Shown here piece by piece: positions 23,101 to 31,954 of a stretch of DNA of 64,000 nt. Made by a program: the position numbers and the translations under genes. Numbering within the stretch: position 1 is the stretch's first letter; each line of letters opens with the position of its first letter. The notes below the pieces were generated by a model. The model was not told where the DNA came from. It saw only the letters and a program-made list of their open reading frames with translations, and searched no databases. Origin of the DNA: Zhengitettix transpicula (Eukaryota > Arthropoda > Insecta > Orthoptera > Tetrigidae); NCBI GenBank assembly GCA_037074705.1, contig CM073591.1:9088587-9152586 (forward strand), in the 5' to 3' direction.

Positions 23101-23499
23101 AAGGTCATTAACTGATTTACTGATTCACAAAAAATAGACGTAAAATAAAAAACTTTGAAGAATAATATACTTATTAAGTAGATGGCGTAGCTTCCGAAAC
23201 ACTCTTTACATACAATGTTATATCCATGCACGTCGAAGTTGATACAACAAGAGTGGAGTCTGCACACACGCTCCCTTCATCCACGACGTCCCGTCACAGA
23301 ACATTCACAATCTCCAAAAAAAAATTCCCGTCATGACTGTTTTCTCACAAAGTTTAGTCGTTAAACAGGCCGGGCACATGAAGTGCACTAGGAGAGTGAT
23401 TGCGTGACATACCCATGCGGCCAGCTCGTCCAAGGCGTGGGAGGAGGAGGGCGCGGCGGGGATGCCCTGCGACGAAGTCGACGCCACCGCCGTCTCCAT
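1194..23499 (-). CDS. 16-exon gene, 758 aa; helical-domain protein distantly like ZNF292/RLF/ZNF654
   Basis: Joined coding exons, in order on the minus strand: 23499-23413, 19010-18984, 17503-17438, 17311-17213, 15628-15524, 15199-15140, 14372-14301, 12076-12008, 10279-10217, 9201-9136, 8431-8360, 6907-6759, 6455-6238, 6043-5811, 3827-3516, 1772-1194. Every intron is GT-AG and the frame stays open to TGA. Residues 1-172 are Pro/Tyr/Ser/Gln-rich and probably disordered. Residues about 173-216 are strongly basic. Residues about 217-758 look helical. Five Cys at about 662-678 (C-C-x-C-x9-C-x2-C) could bind zinc. The stretches EFCEFEGWKLLLVRIK and WPYLKQKC, and the order of helices around them, resemble the N-terminal domain of vertebrate ZNF292/RLF as I recall it; that family is nuclear and DNA-binding. 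The homology is an inference, and no C2H2 fingers are seen. Extra exons could be missing, since phase-0 junctions would hide them. Confidence 0.8.
1773..3515 (-). other. Intron 15
   Basis: AT-rich intron. The only notable feature is the TA tract at 1779-1794 against the acceptor. I see no repeat family or open frame of interest. Confidence 0.6.
3516..3827 (-). CDS. Coding exon 15
   Basis: 104 codons, LLYHMRPCSGNNMIGR through YVEHIYTFCSEIYNR, hydrophobic-helical. The acceptor ends TCAAACAG and the donor is GTAGGT. Phase 0. Confidence 0.85.
4391..4690. repeat. Inverted pair of tRNA-related SINE copies
   Basis: A minus-strand copy (4391-4500) and a plus-strand copy (4502-4690) of the same SINE body face each other. 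They share CGAACTTGG/CCAAGTTCG ends, the CTATCCTTCCTCACTAT tail and the CATATGCTCAGGCGTAG block. Only the plus copy keeps a B-box-like GGTTCAAGTTC near 4512. Transcripts from either strand could fold into a hairpin of about 110 bp. Confidence 0.75.
4691..4804. repeat. Compound TA/GT/CA microsatellite
   Basis: A pure TA run of about 60 bases, then GT, then TA, then CA repeats, beginning exactly at the SINE tail. Confidence 0.95.
4930..5070 (+). repeat. Degenerate family A arm, copy A2
   Basis: Keeps the ACATTGTGTGGTATTTATA and TTATTTGGCTATTTTTCTAA stretches of the family A right arm. The left arm is barely recognisable. Confidence 0.5.
5811..6043 (-). CDS. Coding exon 14, core of the helical domain
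   Basis: 233 nt encoding EEFCEFEGWKLLLVRIK through RYSQLLDY. The spacing EF-x2-FEG-x2-LL-x2-RIK is the most family-like stretch in the protein. The acceptor ends TTATTTCAG and the donor is GTAAGT. It restores phase 0. Confidence 0.85.
6238..6455 (-). CDS. Coding exon 13
   Basis: 218 nt encoding WTLNIILHPSWVMRP through NWDCLALRAMMDSAPLD. Donor GTAATT; the exon ends one base into a Leu codon. The pattern around NWDCLALRAMM aligns loosely with the part of ZNF292 just before its EF..FEG stretch (from memory). Confidence 0.85.
6759..6907 (-). CDS. Coding exon 12
   Basis: 149 nt, first exon that breaks the phase-0 pattern: it ends two bases into an Asp codon. It encodes ESNSVFDNRN through LLILWDHTLHRLEIKQPVD to MV(D), helical. 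The acceptor follows CTGTTTTCAG and the donor is GTAAGT. Confidence 0.85.
7812..8030 (+). repeat. tRNA-derived SINE, plus copy
   Basis: The head has an A-box-like TGGTTAAGGTG (7821) and a B-box GGTTCAAGTCC (7856) that differs from the consensus GGTTCRANTCC only trivially. The body is CAAATATTTTCAGTC and the GAACATATGCTTTTCTATG block. The tail is CTATCCTTCCTCACTATATA. Same family as the pair at 4391-4690. Confidence 0.8.
8033..8172 (-). repeat. tRNA-derived SINE, minus copy
   Basis: On the minus strand the head reads GGGGTAGCTCAGTGGTAG, a classic internal A box of an Ala-like tRNA (8152-8170). A B-box-like GAGTTCAATTCTC follows at 8111-8123, then the same CAAATATTTTCAGTC body. It is head-out and tail-to-tail with the plus copy. 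The head differs from that of the plus copy, so two tRNA sources may share one body. Confidence 0.75.
8360..8431 (-). CDS. Coding exon 11
   Basis: 24 codons, ALLEKMLILKASNYSK onward, with an amphipathic helix pattern. The acceptor ends CTTCAG and the donor is GTAAGT. It is the last of the exons whose length is a multiple of three in the run from exon 1. Confidence 0.75.
8432..9135 (-). other. Intron 10 with family A copy A3
   Basis: AT-rich. Contains a degenerate family A foldback at 8785-8995 (AATAGCCAAATACAG, CACACAATGTTTCTG, TGTGTGGTATTTATA). Confidence 0.6.
9136..9201 (-). CDS. Coding exon 10
   Basis: 22 codons, VVENVLFAEDEKND onward, start of the helical domain. The acceptor ends TTTTCAG and the donor is GTAAGT. 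Phase 0. Confidence 0.75.
9202..10216 (-). other. Intron 9
   Basis: AT-rich, with a TA microsatellite at 9547-9584. Nothing else recognised. Confidence 0.6.
10217..10279 (-). CDS. Coding exon 9
   Basis: 21 codons, RRKAIDDPSREELNDLK onward; charged and probably helical. The acceptor ends TTTTCAG and the donor is GTAAGA. Phase 0. Confidence 0.75.
10280..12007 (-). other. Intron 8 with a GC-richer insert
   Basis: Mostly AT-rich. The block 11095-11560 is clearly richer in G+C and includes a stretch around 11420-11520 with many CpG and CTGCAG-type words. It looks like a foreign insertion, but I recognise no family, terminal repeats or coding frame. Confidence 0.45.
12008..12076 (-). CDS. Coding exon 8, basic linker
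   Basis: 23 codons starting RPKAQALRKIDKR, with many Lys/Arg, the best candidate for a nuclear-localisation segment. The donor is the less usual GTTTGT. Phase 0 on both sides. Confidence 0.7.
12077..14300 (-). other. Intron 7
   Basis: AT-rich. The stretch at about 13190-13440 is less AT-rich and may be an unclassified repeat. I see no splice-supported exon in it. Confidence 0.45.
14301..14372 (-). CDS. Coding exon 7
   Basis: 24 codons, GYPYPYYGWNHQYS onward, the end of the aromatic PY-rich region. The acceptor ends TTTAACAG and the donor is GTGAGT. Phase 0. Confidence 0.75.
15140..15199 (-). CDS. Coding exon 6
   Basis: 20 codons, PYSVQQWPQAG onward to PYM. The acceptor ends AATATAG and the donor is GTAAGT. 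Phase 0. It continues the PY-rich region. Confidence 0.75.
15524..15628 (-). CDS. Coding exon 5, Tyr/Pro/Ser-rich
   Basis: 35 codons starting YYSPSTSTPQ, with repeated YY and PY dipeptides typical of disordered, low-complexity segments. The acceptor ends TTTTCCAG and the donor is GTAAGT. Phase 0. Confidence 0.75.
15629..17212 (-). other. Intron 4
   Basis: Starts (plus-strand view) with ACAGGGCGTCCCATTCAAA at about 15687, which looks like the terminus of a DNA transposon. No matching second end was found. A CA microsatellite lies at 16018-16055. The remainder is AT-rich. Confidence 0.45.
17213..17311 (-). CDS. Coding exon 4
   Basis: 33 codons starting MQAAELPPPS, Pro/Ser-rich. The acceptor ends TTTTTCCAG and the donor is GTGAGA. 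The intron before it (17312-17437) is only 126 bases, one of the shortest in the gene. Its Met could serve as an internal start if upstream exons are skipped. Confidence 0.7.
17438..17503 (-). CDS. Coding exon 3
   Basis: 22 codons starting PHGALLPLQM. The acceptor ends TTTTTTTCAG and the donor is GTGAGA. Phase 0 on both sides. Confidence 0.65.
17795..18030. repeat. Family A foldback, copy A4 (right arm truncated)
   Basis: The left arm is complete (AATATAGCCAAATACATAC, CACACAACGTTTATG, CTTCAGGTACAG). The right arm jumps from TTTTCTGTACC directly to TTTGTATGTATTTGG, losing its GATCC and GAAAC part. Confidence 0.7.
18984..19010 (-). CDS. Coding exon 2, 27-nt microexon
   Basis: Encodes FNSIAPPVL. 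It is flanked by an acceptor ending TTTTTACAG and a GTAAGT donor. It is phase 0 on both sides and so can be skipped without a frameshift. It is supported only by good splice sites and by linking exon 1 to exon 3 in frame. Confidence 0.55.
19991..20142. repeat. Near-perfect hairpin, 67-bp arms
   Basis: Arms 19991-20057 and 20076-20142 are reverse complements with a single mismatch, separated by 18 bases. The outer flanks TTGGTAT and ATACCAA extend the symmetry but are separated by a TA tract (20143-20189). Each strand carries CAGGTAAGCC, a consensus splice donor. Pieces of the arm recur near 7560 and 29712. Confidence 0.9.
20440..20960 (+). repeat. Possible LTR/leader relic 1
   Basis: Shares TGTAAACCATTAACTAAAG, GAAGACCCTGAGAGAGAG and a final TTACAAATTGGC..AACGTGGGGC with the relics at 27.8-28.3 and 36.9-37.9 kb. 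A short ATTACA end followed by a TGGC..AACGTGGGGC stretch is what an LTR end plus primer-binding site often looks like. No coding domain is attached. Confidence 0.35.
21915..22265. repeat. 33-bp minisatellite, about 10 units
   Basis: The unit contains AATTTCAGACAGACTGCTTC, then CTCCCAACCAC. It lies in intron 1. Because 33 is a multiple of three and the unit lacks stops in most frames, both strands show long open frames (11-residue repeats). These have no splice or start context and are probably not coding. Two alternating variants (GACTGC and GACACC or GACTCC) suggest a 66-bp higher-order unit. Confidence 0.9.
22695..22800 (+). repeat. Family A fragment, copy A5
   Basis: Keeps AAATATCACGCAACGTTTCC, CCTTTCCTCA and the AGAGCCTGGAGCGACACAAC block of the left arm only. 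Confidence 0.55.
23413..23499 (-). CDS. Coding exon 1 (start codon)
   Basis: Encodes 29 residues starting METAVASTSS and ending at Trp, followed by a GTATGT donor, phase 0. It is GC-rich, unlike the rest of the gene. The frame stays open upstream to about 23610 with another ATG inside it, so a longer N-terminus is possible. However, a pyrimidine-rich stretch ending in CAG lies four bases before this ATG and looks like a splice acceptor. This may therefore be the second exon of the transcript, after an untranslated one. Confidence 0.65.
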
Positions 23500-23760
23500 C
23501 GAACTGGAACAGAACAGAACGAACAACGTTACTCTCATCACAGAGACCCAGTTTCCAGGGAAACCCGGGGCCGACGGTGGTGGGACTCGACGTCGAAACG
23601 TCGTTATCAAACAACGTCGACCCCGGGGTTTTTACAGTATATACAAACTTAAAATATGTACATAATTTACATGGTAGTCTAGCAATTAACCTACATTTTT
23701 ATCTTGCCTCCGTTACACTTTTTTTTGGAGTAGTTTAATTGCACGTGTGGCGTGGTTCGA
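23500..23760 (-). promoter_or_regulatory. Likely promoter/5' region of the minus-strand gene
   Basis: CpG-richer than the flanks and directly upstream of exon 1, with no obvious TATA box. It includes CGACGTCGAAACGTCG (23587-23602), a GAAACGT-type dyad also seen in dispersed repeats, so part of it may be repeat-derived. Confidence 0.4.
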
Positions 23761-24012
23761 AGCGCATGTACTCTGGATGTGATGCTAATTGCCGTTATGC
23801 AAGACAAGTCGTTCCCAGAAGAAAGTGTCTGCCTCCGCGCATCAAAGGAAACGTCCACGACACGAGCGCCATTGTCCTCGACTAAAATCTGTCTCTCCTG
23901 CGGCTCCGTTGCCTGTCCTCGTGTCGTCTCTCAACCAACCACAACGAGGACGCGGGGCATGAGAAACATCAACATCAACGGTATGAAGCGTTTGGCGTTT
24001 CAACGGAAGTTG

Positions 24013-24700
24013 CTACCACCTACCCAGGACTCCTCTTAGATTCAAAAATTCTCTCTTGGAAACCCCACATTATACACCTCCTCTCTAAAATTAACTTCAT
24101 ATCCTCTCCTAAACAGAAAATCCCCATTCACACTCAGCCTAGTGTATCTCTGGTCCTGGGCCTCATCCATATCGGGACCAACAGCCAAAATCCAAACACA
24201 ATCCTTCGCACCATCACCAACTCTCCCTGGTACCTTCCATAATCCACCACAACATTAAACTTCCCCAAGTCAACTCAATAATCACCAAATCCGTAACCTA
24301 CTTAATCAGAAGCACCCTCAACCATCCTAACACCACGATCCATAGCAACCCTCCCTCCCTCCCCAAGCACCACACGCACGTCGCCTCAAGAGACCTCATC
24401 CTTCCCCCCCAGAACACTCTGGCACCTCCCCATTCCATCCATCCCATCAAATTCAACATCACCAGCGAACCCTCATAACCCCAACCTTCCCCAATTTATA
24501 TTCCAGTAAACACCCCTGTCATCTTCCACCCCCAAACCCCTCAGAACAACAAATCAACAACTCAAGGCCTGGACTCTCCACCTACACAAGCTAACATATG
24601 ATTCATTGACACATAATTTTTGTAAATACTTGTAAATTTTATGAACCAAACTGTATAACCGAAAAATAAGTTTTCAAGAATAAAATTTTTTTTTAAAAAG
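24013..24700 (+). pseudogene. Decayed Jockey-clade LINE 3' end
   Basis: Broken frames encode recognisable C-terminal ORF2 pieces: YPGLLLDSKILSWKPHIIH, then LVLGLIHIGT, then LRTITNSPWYLP (24204-24240). These match the usual order after the reverse transcriptase in Jockey-type elements (YLG..LDS.L.WK; LWG; LR.ITNAPWY). It ends in an A-rich tail near 24680-24700. It is 5' truncated and carries many stops. Confidence 0.65.
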
Positions 24701-25082
24701 TCGGAAGTTGCCCATCTCCAACCTCATAAACAACTCCTTCGAACAACGCAAATCCTGTATGACCACATTTATTGACATCGAAAAAGCGCTATAAACCATA
24801 GTGCATCGATAATTTCAGCCATCTTCATGGCCACGGAACTGTGTCTGGAACAACAATATCATCTTTACAGACTCCAAGGACGCAATACACAGAATAACAA
24901 GTACAGCGCGTACAGAAATGGTTGCATAAATCGACTTAGCTAGAGAATTTATTGAAAATACAAGAAAACGGAAACCGGATCACTGTAGCCTGGCAATAAA
25001 TATATATTATAGTATACTAAAAAAATTAATCATGCTCAAGTAAACTTCACTTAAGTTAGACTTGCAATGGTACTTTATTTAT

Positions 25083-25605
25083 TTTTTTAGGGCAACAGGC
25101 TGCATGACGGTAATCCACGTGGTGACAACTCCCCTATAATAGCATAGGAAGGGATTTGAAAGGGAGGATGCGGAAGGGTAGAGGAAGGTAGCCAAGGGGG
25201 TTAACTAGGGGGCTCCCGGGGTATGGTTTAAGGATCCTACCCCTGCGGCAATTTGCCTAAAAGTGATGCAGGACGAACCCTAGAAAACCCGCATCAGGTA
25301 TGTCCGGCTCTTTGGTTCTCGTCCCTCGCCCTTCCCTGGATGACGGGAGAGAGGGGTTTGCTGTGGGGACGCAGCATTCCGACCAGTTCAGGAGGCAGCT
25401 GGCCGACTGTTGCAATGGGAACAGCGAACAGCTCTTACCGTATGGACAAGGTCTACGAACACCCGGAACATACACCTCTCAAAACAGGCCGAGGTGCCAC
25501 GGCTTGTGGGAACCTTAGCTCAAAAACGGAGAGGAAAAGGCATCCCCAAAGGTAGCCCCTTCCTGTCTCTCCTAAAAGGTCCTGGCAAAGGTACTTTCTA
25601 ATACT
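25083..25605 (-). repeat. Family R retroposon, copy R1
   Basis: GC-rich element of about 500 bp whose sense strand is minus: it ends there with GTAGCCTGTTGCCC and a poly(A) run, seen here as a T run at the left edge. No other gene or TE domain recognised. It lies just upstream of the gene. Confidence 0.8.
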
Positions 25606-26796
25606 ATAATAATTTATTACCAATATTTCAAAACTTAAACGGGGAAAATCAGAGAACTTTATCCTCGTCCACACAGTTTAAACTACAAAATTACTCGTGA
25701 AAGAACATATTAATATTGGGGAAATATTTCAAATAAAAGGAGATCGGTTAATCCTCTTGCATTATCCAGGATAAGATCCTTCCTGAGTGCGTGAGTGTGT
25801 GTAGAGTTTCACTGGAGACAAGACGGTTGTCAATTGCGAGAATATTTGAATTAAGTTTAATAATAAAACAGGGTTACTTTTCTCTTACGTTCTCAGTTAA
25901 AGTGTAATGTTTCCTCTATTGGTAATTATGTGGAAGAATTGATTTTAAACGCACATTTAATTACCAAGCCTTCGTTCCCCCGAGGTGAAGCACCTCGCAG
26001 CAGCAGCAGCAGCGAGTCTGACCAGTCAGTCGTAACTCTGGCGCAGGAAGTTGCTTGTATTTATAGTTCCTTTGCGAGCGAAAACACATAAATGCGAAGC
26101 GATGAATGAACGACCACGGCAGAAAATGGTGTTTTGTCTCGAGACCCTTTTATTATTAATTCCGCAAATTCTAATAATAATAATAATAATACGAGTCGCT
26201 CTCGACGTTTCTTAATATAGCTTCAATCTCGGTCGCCATCTACGGGCATCGCCTCTGCTAAAACAAACGGCCACTTAAATCTCGCATTTTACAACGAGAC
26301 TTTGCTGTCCCTGACTTCGTAGAGACAAGGCTCCAACATGTAGAAACAATTTCTTTCTCTTTTTTCCAAGGATAAACTGGATGGACTCAGCAAACGTTCA
26401 TCTTCATCAATAGAAAGTTAAAAACTTTGACCCTCCCGCCGGCTTCTTATATTTTTAGAATAGGCATTGGTCCAATGATGTCGGTTCCACCAACTCTGCA
26501 GCCGACCAAAACACATCCCTACACCAACATCAACTGGCCATGTGACACTCATTTTAATCAACTCAAATGAAAAAAAATCTACCGATTAAATTTATAAGAA
26601 CCTATATCATAAAAAAAAGGATGTATATTTGTATGTATGTATTTACGTTAATTTCTGTACGAACTTAAACGCGTGGACAGATTGCGACGACACTTGGTAC
26701 AGATATTTTTAAAAACACGAGGGTGAGAAACCCCTAGCGTACACGTGGAAAGAATTATAATTAAAAAACGTGATCATTAAGAGACCGTGACGTCAC

Positions 26797-26840
<44 letters not shown>

Positions 26841-28662
26841 CGTTACTACGCGACGAACAAAGGAAATAGTTCCTTTTTCCGTATGAAAATAAAGCAGAAA
26901 TAATTACATTGAATAAAAAGTATAATTGTATCCAGTAATGCTCCGTCGAATGATAATAAAGAAAACACAATACTAAATAATTTACGATCCTTGCCGGAAA
27001 ATGTGAGTTAATTTTCGCCGCCATGTTTAGTGACTCCAATATGGCGGCTATTTGTTTACTATTGTGAATGTAGCTAAGAATTTAATCTTTGGTAATGTCT
27101 GAAGACTGAGGGACAATCACAACCTCCTGCAGTACTCAAGGAGTATATTTAAGAAGAAATTCAGAGGTTATGTTTGTTGCGACTGATGGAATAAAATTCA
27201 ATGTATTGTAGCAATAGTTACTTAGGCCATTAATTGTTTTGACACATAAAATTTGAATTGTTTGATAAATCCATTATAGCGGTCTGAGCGAACAAAGCAA
27301 TGGAAATGGAAAAGCGAGTTCAGCCGCTTTTGTTGAAAGTCAAAATGGCGTTTGCGCGCATGAAAGTCCAGCAGTTTACGTCTATAGCCAGCCAGGAAAG
27401 GAAGTCAGTTTTTTTTTTACGTCTACAGCCAGCTAGGATAGAGTTGCTGTGGACGGATGAAGTTTTTCCCTGGTGAGCAGCAAAGAGCGGAATAGTAAAG
27501 TTGACAGTTTAAGTCTACAGCAAGGAGCTAAAGAAAAGATAGTTCGCTCCGAAAAGAATAAACAGTTAAAATAAATCTTCAAGGAGCTACGTTGCAGGTT
27601 ACTTCCAATTCAGTAAAAGACTAATAAATCTACGAATCATAGAATTCCTGTAAGGCATCAGATAGCTGACATGCAGGAGCATCATCCGAGTTCCTGGGAG
27701 CCTGTCAGTTTGGACTTCAAGAGTGTAAAACCTGTGAGTCGTCATTTTAGAATCAGTGTAAAAGTTTGCCATAGTGAACTCACGAAACCAAAAGGAATGC
27801 TGGTACCAGCTGGACAGATGTAAGTAACAAAACCAAAACTAATGATTAATTGTAAACGCTAATTAAAGGATAAAGTCAGATTTCGTTCTCTTTTAAATTG
27901 TCAAACAGAGTTAATTTCTTTTCTTTTAATTTCTTTCATTCTATCGACGTATTGTTTAAGTAAATTGTGAACGGTTTGTTAATAAGATTTTAAATCAATT
28001 TGTTGTGTCCATTATCAAACCCAGTCAAGGCCCTGAGAGACAGAAAGATCTAAAATTTTGTGTTTGTAATTATCTTTTATTGCCACAAAATAAAATAAAA
28101 ATATTTTTGATTATTATTTCAATTAATAAACGCCTTCCATGTAATTATTACGTAAATGGCGCTTCAACGCGAGGCAAATTCATTAAAATTCTTTAAATTA
28201 AAAATAAATTAAACGACCTACTATTTGATTATTACATAAATGGCTACCTCTAACGTGGGGCTCGTTAATATAAATAAAGACGAAACATTTGATTATTACA
28301 GTATTTTACAGCTGTTCAATTACTGCACTATCGGTTGACTAAAGATTAATATAGAATTAAAATACCTTTTCGGGTTTACATAAATAAGTACACGTGGCAA
28401 CGCCGCGCTGGGCACGCAGACAGTAAACAGTAAAATAATACAAAATGATGATTCCGTGTGATTACGACGACGGTCTAGAAGAAAATATGAGATGATGCAA
28501 TTTAAATTTCCTGTTATTGAAACCAGTGTAACTGCATCGTTACAGATAAATGCAGTAGTGGGAGGACAAGAGGACGCTGGAGCTGAGGATGACGTACGCA
28601 GTGACGCGACCAAGTTTCTATATATTTAAATTTACGGTCTCTATATTTATACTGTAATGGCG
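25606..28662. other. Intergenic stretch, no gene supported
   Basis: Contains a short hairpin CGAGGTG-AAG-CACCTCG followed by CAG repeats (25978-26014), a GA microsatellite (26802-26840), an inverted pair of GCCGCCAT sites (27017-27048) and an LTR-like relic (about 27240-28290). Short open frames here lack homology or splice support. Confidence 0.5.
27240..28290 (+). repeat. Possible LTR/leader relic 2
   Basis: Shares with relics 1 and 3 a TTGTAAAC..TAAAG..GTCAGATTTCG stretch (27850-27890), ATCAAACCCAGTCAAGGCCC (28014 on) and two ATTAC..AAATGGC stretches, the second followed by AACGTGGGGC. No gag or pol frame. Confidence 0.35.
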
Positions 28663-29042
28663 TTTTTTTTTTAGGGTGTAGACAGGCTACATGAGGGTAA
28701 TCCCATTGGGCAACTCCCCTTTAATAGCATAGGAAGGGATTTGAAAGGGGGGATGCGGAAGGGTAGAGAAAGGTAGCCAAGGGTTAACTAGGGGCCCCCA
28801 GGCTATATTTTAAGGATCCTACCCGGCAATTCGCCTAAAGAAATGCAGGACAAACCCTAGAAAAACCTGCATCAGGTAGGTCGGGCATTGGGTACTTGTT
28901 CCACGCACTTCCGATAGCGGGAGAGGAGTTTGCTGTGGGGACGCAGCATTCCCTTCTCCGTGCCTCGACCAGTTTAGGAGGCAGCTGGCCAACTGTTCCA
29001 ATGGGAATACCGGACAACTCTTACCGTATGCCCAAGGTCTGA
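28663..29042 (-). repeat. Family R retroposon, copy R2, 5' truncated
   Basis: Poly(A) end at the left (T run). It stops abruptly after GCCCAAGGTCTG and runs into a GACGTTTCGAAGAAC dyad. Confidence 0.8.
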
Positions 29043-29200
29043 CGTTTCGAAGAACAAACAGTAATATTACAACGTGAAATGAGAGAGACAGAGAGAGAGA
29101 GAGAGAGATAGATAGAGATAGAGAGAGATATATAGAGAGAGAAAATGGGCTGACGTTTCGAACAACAAAGTAGTTGTCCCGTCAGTTATTGAAAGGAGTA
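29040..29200. repeat. GACGTTTCGAA dyads around a GA microsatellite
   Basis: Two GACGTTTCGAA blocks (29041 and 29152) flank a GA/GATA tract (29081-29145). On the minus strand the right one forms CTGACGG, a stem ACAAC/GTTGT, then GAAACGTCAG. Confidence 0.6.
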
Positions 29201-29394
29201 CAAGAGTGGAGACGCGCAGAATATTGTAATAAGTAAGCGTCTCCTCCCCTGTTGCAGCAGCCAGGCAAAGTCTTCAGCGCCGGAACATGGCGGCGTAACT
29301 CACTTACTGCGTCGGCGGCTCGAAAATGCCTTTCAACGTCACGTTGTGTCGCAGTAAACTCCGGCATTCAATACATAAGCAAGGTAGCCAACTC

Positions 29395-29512
29395 AGACAG
29401 AAAAGGGCGATACAAATACCACACAACTTGTCCCTTCCCTCAGGTGCTACACAAGAGCCTGGAGCAACCCTGAGGAAAGGGACACGTGGTGTCGTATTTG
29501 AATTGCCCTAAT
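29395..29512. repeat. Family A foldback, copy A6, short
   Basis: Minimal palindrome: ATACAAATACCACACAAC through CCTCAGGTGC, then the mirror CCTGAGGAAAGGGACA and GTCGTATTTGAATTGCCC. Confidence 0.7.
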
Positions 29513-30011
29513 TAATTATGCTGGTTTTATTGTGAGGCAACTGTTGCTGTCTAATGGCTGCTGGTTAACCTGAGTTCGTATTCATCAGCTTGTGCCCATC
29601 GGACACACAGTGCCCAACCTTACTTCCTTCCTGGCAAATAAGGGGCTCAGGCCATCGAAATTTTTTTTAGTTTTCTGTCACCTCTGTCCGGCTGGACCAA
29701 TTATTGATTTCAGGTAAGTCGCCATCGCTGTCTCTCTCTTTCCTATCTAAATGTGTTATTTAATTCTGTCTGTATTGCTACCTTGCTTATTTATTATTTT
29801 CAATCTGACGTAATTTTTTTTTCATTTTAAACTCGAATATTATTATAATCTACTCTGTTTTGTCCACCGAACGGATTTTAAGGGGGGGGGGGGAAATAAT
29901 CCACACTAGGGTTATAGACATTTGGAATTTATTGTCAAAAGTCAAAACGTTTTTCTACCATAAAAAAAACAACAAACAGCAAGCAAAGAAACGGGCAAGT
30001 CAAAAAACAAT

Positions 30012-30590
30012 GATTTTTTTTAGGGCAACAGGCTACATGAGGGTAATCCACATGGTGGCAACTCCCCTTTAATAGCATAGGCAGGAATTTGAAAGGGGGA
30101 TGCGGAAGGGTAGAGGAAGGTAGCCAAGGGTTAACTAGGGGCCCCCCGGGCTATGGTTAAAGGATCCTACCCGGCAATTCGCCTAAAAGAAATGCAGGGA
30201 AAACCCTAGGAAAACCTGCATCAGGTAGGTCGTGCATTTGGTACTTTTCCCACGCCCTTCCCTGGATGGCGGGAGATGGGGTTTGCTGTTGGGACGCAGC
30301 ATTCCCTTCTCCATGCCTCGACCAGTTTAGGAGGCAGCTGGCCGACTGTACCAATGGGAACAGACAACAACTCTTACCGTATGCCCAAGGTCTGTGACCC
30401 GGGAACATACACCTCTCAGAACAGGCCTCGGCTTGTGGGATCCTTAGTTCAAAAACGGAGAGGAAAAGGCATACCCAAAGGTAGCCCCTTCGTATCTCTC
30501 CTAAAAGGTTCTGCCTGCGAGAGAACATCACTCGTAGGTTCTGCCTGCGAGAGAATAGCCCTCGCAGACTCATTCCTCCCAGCAAAAATC
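30012..30590 (-). repeat. Family R retroposon, copy R3, long
   Basis: One of the longest copies. Beyond the usual start it includes the GCCTGCGAGAGAA / CTCGCAG repeat at 30503-30570. Poly(A) end at the left. Confidence 0.8.
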
Positions 30591-31954
30591 AATGAATAGG
30601 TCAGTGGGACTTGTGAAACAGTCTGCCAGCAGGGCTGCTGCGAGAGAAATAGTCACTGCTAAATAATAGGGTAACTCAAGTGAGAAGCCCTTTTAAATGA
30701 AAAACAATTAAAAAATTTAAATGTTCCCCGAATTCAGTTCAGTTAATCAAATTAAAATGTTTTATATTGTCACAACAAACATATTTTTTTTTTCTATTTG
30801 AAGAGAAAGTAACCTTTAAGGACAGTTCCACTTCTTTTTATTATCCCTGAAATGTGTCCGCAAGTGCGTGCTTAATTACATTAATGGACACGAAACCCAA
30901 CCAATAATGATCGTTTATTTTACAAAATTTCAGCTTAATTGCTGGATTAACCGAATTAGCATCCTGTCATGTAAATTATGTAATACACTAATTATATTTA
31001 ACCAAACAAATAATTTTATGATGATAAAAGTTTTGTCAAATAAATTTAAAATAATAATAATAATAATAATCGGTTACTTTATGAAATACATAAATACTAA
31101 AGTCAATTCCCTTTTTAGCAGATAATTTTTAATTGAAGAACAGTCACTTGTAAAAGTTTTATTTTAATGTTATTGCAGTAAAATTCGACCACATTTCAGT
31201 CACTTTATCATCTGAAAGGTTATTTACCATTTTCGAAATGAGAAACTTACAGTCCTTGTACACACCTGGCCATCATGTATTTGTAAATGCCTATCTTGAC
31301 ATTAATGAGATTAAATAATCTCAAATAAAATACCAAGTTATTATGTCATATACATAGACAAACATCTCAAATATCATAAATTATTTAAAAATCAATGGCG
31401 TTTATTAATTGAGATCTACATAAAAAGCCTCAAACAAAAATGGAAATATTTTGACAAAAAGACAGACTGGGATCAGCTGTGAAGAGAAGGACAAGTCTGT
31501 TTGCTTGTTGTGTCTAACTAACATAATGTAAAATTAATAATAATAATACGGGAATGTAACATTTTACAATACATAATGGTAGCTATGTCGGTCTACAATC
31601 ACTGTGACATATTTATGACTTCATTATTGTAAACAATAGAGTTTCCTTACAGATTATTGTCACACAAAGCTGACAAAACTTTACTGCAATAACATTAAAA
31701 TAAAAACTTTCTAAGGGGTTCCTTCTATTTACATTAGTAATAATGTAAATAACAGAATTTTCAATGTCTGAATTCTACACAACCGTCATCTGGCAAGATG
31801 TGCGAGTGCTCTGAGCTTTACTGCCTCCAACAAGACTTTACAACTTACACACGTTATCACCGCTTTGGCTCAACGAAACATTCACATTATGTAAAACATG
31901 ACTTCCAAACCTGCAACAAACCACCTTTAAACTTCCTTAAACCTTATTTTAATC
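30591..31954. other. Intergenic, nothing recognised
   Basis: AT-rich; short open frames only. TAA/ATA-type microsatellites near 31049-31069. Confidence 0.5.

Noticed and set aside
23305..23610. 101-residue frame starting MITTFRRRV as the real N-terminus
   Set aside because: It reads through the acceptor-like tract before METAV and past the GTATGT donor; the exon model joins in frame to the downstream exons.
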